A stretch of 64,000 nucleotides of DNA, from positions 238,401 to 302,400 of the forward strand of contig NZ_JASJOR010000007.1 in the NCBI RefSeq assembly GCF_030068545.1, in the 5' to 3' direction. The translations under genes were made by a program, and so were the position numbers. Each line of letters begins with the position of its first letter. The stretch's first letter is position 1. Under the pieces are notes generated by a model. The model worked only from the letters and a program-made list of their open reading frames with translations. It made no database searches and was not told where the DNA came from. Below are positions 60,873 through 64,000 of this stretch, one piece after another. This DNA is from Xanthocytophaga flava (GTDB lineage: Bacteria > Bacteroidota > Bacteroidia > Cytophagales > 172606-1).

Positions 60873-63800
60873 TTACTGAATTACAACTTTAGAGTGTTGT
60901 ATTCCTTTCTGTCCTTTTACCGTTACAGTATACATACCTCTGTTTAATCCTAGGTTCTGCAGTTGAACTATTCCGTCTATTACCTCTGCAGTTTGTTGCA
61001 ATGCAACATTACCATTCAAGTTATAGAAAGTTACTACCATATCTTGTCCATTCTGACTTTGATCATCTATTTTAAAAGCTACCTGATCTCCATTGGAAGG
61101 GTTTGGATAAGCTACCAGACTTGAGGATGCTATTCTTCCAGAGTTAGATGCAGTTGCAGTAGGGATCTTTTTGTATAGAACACTTTGTGGAACAATTGTT
61201 GGAGTTGCAGAAGAACCTCTTCCTGGATTCTCAGTACCAGGGATGCTGCTATATAATTCTACACCACTATTATCCCAACACATACTTTGAACAATTTCAA
61301 TAGTATAGAATCCTGCACCTGCAAAGCTAACCCGAGCTGTTTGTGATGAGAATGTCCAGTTTGCTTCATTCAAGGTTACTTGGATACCATTAACTGTAAG
61401 AGCTGCAAATCCTTGTGAGAATAATGTGAAGTCTATGTCAATAGTACTGTTACCTGGTACAACATCATACTCTGGTTTAACTTCAAGATAGCCATGTAAT
61501 CTCAGAGTGGATGTTTCCAATGTTTGACCAGGAGCCCCGCTTCCATCTTTACCAAGCCATGATCCCCAGCTATTTGTGTAAGAAGATGTTGCTGTTGAAC
61601 CATTTGGATAATCAACTGATGAAGATCCAAAAGTGAATGTAGGCGTTTGACCTGCAATTGCGATCCGGGTTTTAGCAACACTGAATCCAAATTGTGTGTA
61701 AAGTTCGCCGTTTAATCCATCTCCTGTTGTTGCTGTTGGAGTAGAAGCATTTACAATTACACTAACAATTGTAGAAGTAGCTACTCCTGTTTTGTCATCT
61801 GTAGCTTTTGCTGTGATAGCATAAGTTCCAGCAGCAGATGGTGTCCAGTTCAATGTATACGGAGACGTTGTAGATTCACCTATTTTAGATGTTCCTGCAA
61901 AGAATTCAACTTTACTTACTTTTCCATCACTATCTGTTGCAGATGCTGTAATTGTAATTGCATTGCCTGATGTGAAAGATGTGTTATTTGATGGTGACGT
62001 AATCGCTACAACAGGAGCTTGATTTGGAGCTGTAATGGTAACATTAACAGCCGTTGAAGTAGAGACACCTCCTTTATTATCAGTAGCTTTTGCAGTTAGT
62101 GCATACGAACCAGCTGTAGTTACATTCCAGCTGAAAGAATATGGAGAACTTGTTTTTTCGCCAACTTTCGTAGAACCTGCAAAGAATTCTACTTTCGCGA
62201 TTGATCCATCTGCATCACTTGCATTGGCTGTCAGATTGATAGAGCTACCTGTTGGGTAAGATGCATTCGCTACTGGATTCGTCAAGCTTACAACTGGGAG
62301 TTTGTTAGCGGTTGGTTGTGCACTAACAATAACACTTATAGTCGATGAAGTAGTAACGCTTCCTTTATTATCAGTAGCTTTTGCAGTCAGTGCATAGGTT
62401 CCGACTGTTGCTGTGCTCCAAGTGATTGAGTAAGGAGACGCTGTCTTTTCACCAATTTTTACAGCACCTGCATAAAATTCTACTTTCGCGATTGATCCAT
62501 CTGCATCACTTGCATTGGCGGCTACCGTAAAGGATACTCCTGTTTGATAACCTGCATTTGCAGAAGGAGATGTCAATGAAACAATCGGAGCTTTATTCGC
62601 AGGAGCATTAATTACTAAACTCACAGCAGATGAAGTAGTAACACTTCCTTTGTTATCTGTTGCTTTTGCTGTGATAGCATAAGTTCCAGCAGCAGATGGC
62701 GTCCAGCTTAATGTATACGGAGATGTTGTTTTTTCGCCAAGCTTAGTTGATCCTGCAAAGAACTCTACCTTTGCAATTGCACCATCACTGTCACTTGCAT
62801 TAGCTGTTATACTTACCGCGCTGCCAAGAGTCAATGTAGTATTAGACGGTGACGTAATCGCTACAACAGGAGCTTTGTTCGGAGCTGTAATGGTAACATT
62901 AACTGCTGTAGAAGTAGTAACACCACCTTTATTATCTGTTGCTTTCGCTGTGATGGCATAGGTTCCTGCTGTAGCAGCACTCCAAGTGATTGAGTAAGGA
63001 GATGTTGTTTTTTCGCCAAGCTTAGTTGATCCTGCGAAAAATTCTACTTTTGCAATTGAACCATCGCTGTCACTTGCATTGGCTGTTAGTGTTACGTTTC
63101 CAGTTGTAAATGTTGCATTCGCTGTTGGCGCAGTCAGACTTACTACTGGAGGGATGTTTATTGCGTTTACAATTACACTAACAATTGTAGAAGTAGCTAC
63201 TCCTGTTTTGTCATCTGTTGCTTTTGCTGTGATAGCATAAGTTCCAGCAGCAGATGGCGTCCAGCTTAATGTATACGGAGATGTTGTAGATTCACCTATT
63301 TTAGATGTTCCTGCAAAGAATTCAACTTTACTTACTTTTCCATCACTATCTGTTGCAGATGCTGTAATTGTAATTGCGTTACCTGATGTGAAAGATGTGT
63401 TATTTGACGGAGAAGAAATTGCGATAGATGGTGCCTGATTTGGAGCTGTGATAGTTACGTTAATAGCTGCAGAAGTAGTTACTCCACCTGCATTATCTGT
63501 TGCTTTTGCAGTCAGTGCATACGAACCAGCTGTAGTTACATTCCAGCTGAAAGAATACGGAGAACTTGTTTTTTCTCCAACTTTCGTAGAACCTGCATAA
63601 AATTCTACTTTCGCGATAGAACCATCTGCATCACTTGCATTGGCTATCAGATTGATAGAGCTACCTGTTGGATAAGATGCATTCGCTACTGGATTACCTA
63701 AGCTTACTGTTGGTAATTGGTTTGCAATTCCTGTTCCTCCTGACTCATAAGCTCCAATGTCTGGTCCGTTGCCACTATAAGTCATTGCTAATGGGGCTGT

Positions 63801-64000
63801 TGGTAGACTGTTTGTTCCTTTATCAATCAAGGCACTACCTGCTGCTGTAGACAAATAGGGGAGAGCTAAAGCCCCAGAACGTAACAAAGCAGGTGTAGTC
63901 TGGGTGTTGTTACTTACTGTCGCTCCGGATGGAATCGCTGCAAAGGGCTCACTGTGATGGTTGTTGGTTAACTGCAACCCCTGTGGTTGAGCAGTGCCTC
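60873..64000 (-). CDS. T9SS-exported surface protein with seven Ig-like repeats (5' end outside window)
   Basis: The frame is open to base 64000 (residues GTAQPQG lie before a TTG at 63977 that is internal), so 1041 C-terminal residues are seen. In order: the end of a domain with SALIDKGTN and PDIGAYE, typical of the end of a right-handed beta-helix; seven Ig-like repeats of about 94 residues (61746-63722) with the core YAGSTKVGEKTSSPYSFSW; a PA14/GLEYA-like beta domain (DGLNGELYTQFGFS, then VELYSSIPG); and a C-terminal type A sorting domain for the type IX secretion system (VAYPNPSNGD ... GMYTVTVKG). It is likely an outer-surface or secreted polysaccharide-binding or -degrading protein; the enzyme part, if any, is upstream. 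Confidence 0.85.
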   Translation of the reverse strand, partial: GTAQPQGLQLTNNHHSEPFAAIPSGATVSNNTQTTPALLRSGALALPYLSTAAGSALIDKGTNSLPTAPLAMTYSGNGPDIGAYESGGTGIANQLPTVSLGNPVANASYPTGSSINLIANASDADGSIAKVEFYAGSTKVGEKTSSPYSFSWNVTTAGSYALTAKATDNAGGVTTSAAINVTITAPNQAPSIAISSPSNNTSFTSGNAITITASATDSDGKVSKVEFFAGTSKIGESTTSPYTLSWTPSAAGTYAITAKATDDKTGVATSTIVSVIVNAINIPPVVSLTAPTANATFTTGNVTLTANASDSDGSIAKVEFFAGSTKLGEKTTSPYSITWSAATAGTYAITAKATDNKGGVTTSTAVNVTITAPNKAPVVAITSPSNTTLTLGSAVSITANASDSDGAIAKVEFFAGSTKLGEKTTSPYTLSWTPSAAGTYAITAKATDNKGSVTTSSAVSLVINAPANKAPIVSLTSPSANAGYQTGVSFTVAANASDADGSIAKVEFYAGAVKIGEKTASPYSITWSTATVGTYALTAKATDNKGSVTTSSTISVIVSAQPTANKLPVVSLTNPVANASYPTGSSINLTANASDADGSIAKVEFFAGSTKVGEKTSSPYSFSWNVTTAGSYALTAKATDNKGGVSTSTAVNVTITAPNQAPVVAITSPSNNTSFTSGNAITITASATDSDGKVSKVEFFAGTSKIGESTTSPYTLNWTPSAAGTYAITAKATDDKTGVATSTIVSVIVNASTPTATTGDGLNGELYTQFGFSVAKTRIAIAGQTPTFTFGSSSVDYPNGSTATSSYTNSWGSWLGKDGSGAPGQTLETSTLRLHGYLEVKPEYDVVPGNSTIDIDFTLFSQGFAALTVNGIQVTLNEANWTFSSQTARVSFAGAGFYTIEIVQSMCWDNSGVELYSSIPGTENPGRGSSATPTIVPQSVLYKKIPTATASNSGRIASSSLVAYPNPSNGDQVAFKIDDQSQNGQDMVVTFYNLNGNVALQQTAEVIDGIVQLQNLGLNRGMYTVTVKGQKGIQHSKVVIQ
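61746..63722 (-). repeat. Tandem array of seven ~282-bp Ig-like coding repeats
   Basis: Seven units each begin with an Asn-x-x-Pro-x-Val/Ile pattern and share ASDADGSIAKVEF-like and ALTAKATDNKGG-like cores. Units 1-2 (counting from the N-terminal end) are nearly identical to units 6-7, including DNA-level identity over long blocks (for example the TTCACCTATTTTAGATG region at 61877 and 63293). This shows that a two-unit block was copied or converted. Confidence 0.9.

Noticed and set aside
61746..63722. Tandem repeats considered as a CRISPR array or satellite
   Set aside because: Repeat length of ~282 bp in a single open frame with an Ig-like pattern fits coding repeats; there are no short repeat-spacer units.

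Overview
The window is AT-rich chromosomal DNA from a member of the Bacteroidota, most likely order Cytophagales. Several things point there: the gene order tuf - tRNA-Trp - secE - nusG - rplKAJL - rpoBC, promoters of the Bacteroidota type (TTG, about 19-21 nt, TAnnTTTG), almost no Shine-Dalgarno sequences, a surface protein ending in a type IX secretion sorting domain, and families typical of the phylum (FHS sugar permease, class II aldolase/SDR fusion, DUF4129/DUF4350/MoxR/DUF58 cluster). I cannot name the genus from sequence alone. I saw no phage, insertion sequence, CRISPR array or rRNA operon.

Layout. 1-13.1 kb: the translation/transcription block (3' part of tuf, tRNA-Trp, secE, nusG, rplK, rplA, rplJ, rplL, rpoB with a TTG start, rpoC). 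13.2-19.0 kb: a DUF3467 gene and then a seven-gene same-strand cassette: two zinc-ribbon DUF4178 proteins, a lipoprotein, two small membrane proteins, a DUF350 membrane protein and a membrane-anchored spermidine-synthase-like enzyme. This is the most interesting accessory system here. 19.0-23.3 kb: two secreted hydrolase-like proteins (PLC/GDPD-like, DUF3089), a TPR protein and two unrecognised small proteins, with long non-coding gaps. 23.3-27.6 kb: hldD, queD, lpxB, an N-acetylglucosamine-kinase-like BadF/BadG ATPase and a single-domain cytochrome b5. 27.6-35.5 kb: divergent RDD gene, then the SpoIIM-like / membrane protein / DUF4129 / DUF4350 / MoxR / DUF58 operon. 35.5-40 kb: a structured non-coding stretch, a lipoprotein, and an SGNH hydrolase plus MBOAT acyltransferase pair probably acting in O-acetylation of an envelope glycan. 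40-46.9 kb: FHS sugar permease, purN, purH, mreBCD. 46.9-52.8 kb: ABC ATPase, a hidden 43-codon ORF, a 997-residue membrane-TPR protein, gatC, an endonuclease/exonuclease/phosphatase-family protein. 53-59.2 kb: an L-rhamnose catabolic cluster (kinase, isomerase, aldolase-dehydrogenase fusion) with a divergent GntR-type regulator. 59.3-64 kb: a PhnA-domain protein, an acyltransferase-3 protein and a large T9SS surface protein with seven Ig-like repeats, cut by the window edge.

How the genes work together. The first block supplies ribosomal stalk, elongation and RNA polymerase functions, with hairpins between rplL/rpoB and rpoB/rpoC that may set stoichiometry. hldD and lpxB act in LPS heptose and lipid A synthesis, mreBCD in cell shape, and the SGNH/MBOAT and acyltransferase-3 genes probably modify envelope sugars. 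The rhamnose cluster should convert L-rhamnose to dihydroxyacetone phosphate and lactate or a related product. The permease 12 kb away is a possible but unproven entry route. Functions come from motif recognition by eye; no database search or structure prediction was run.
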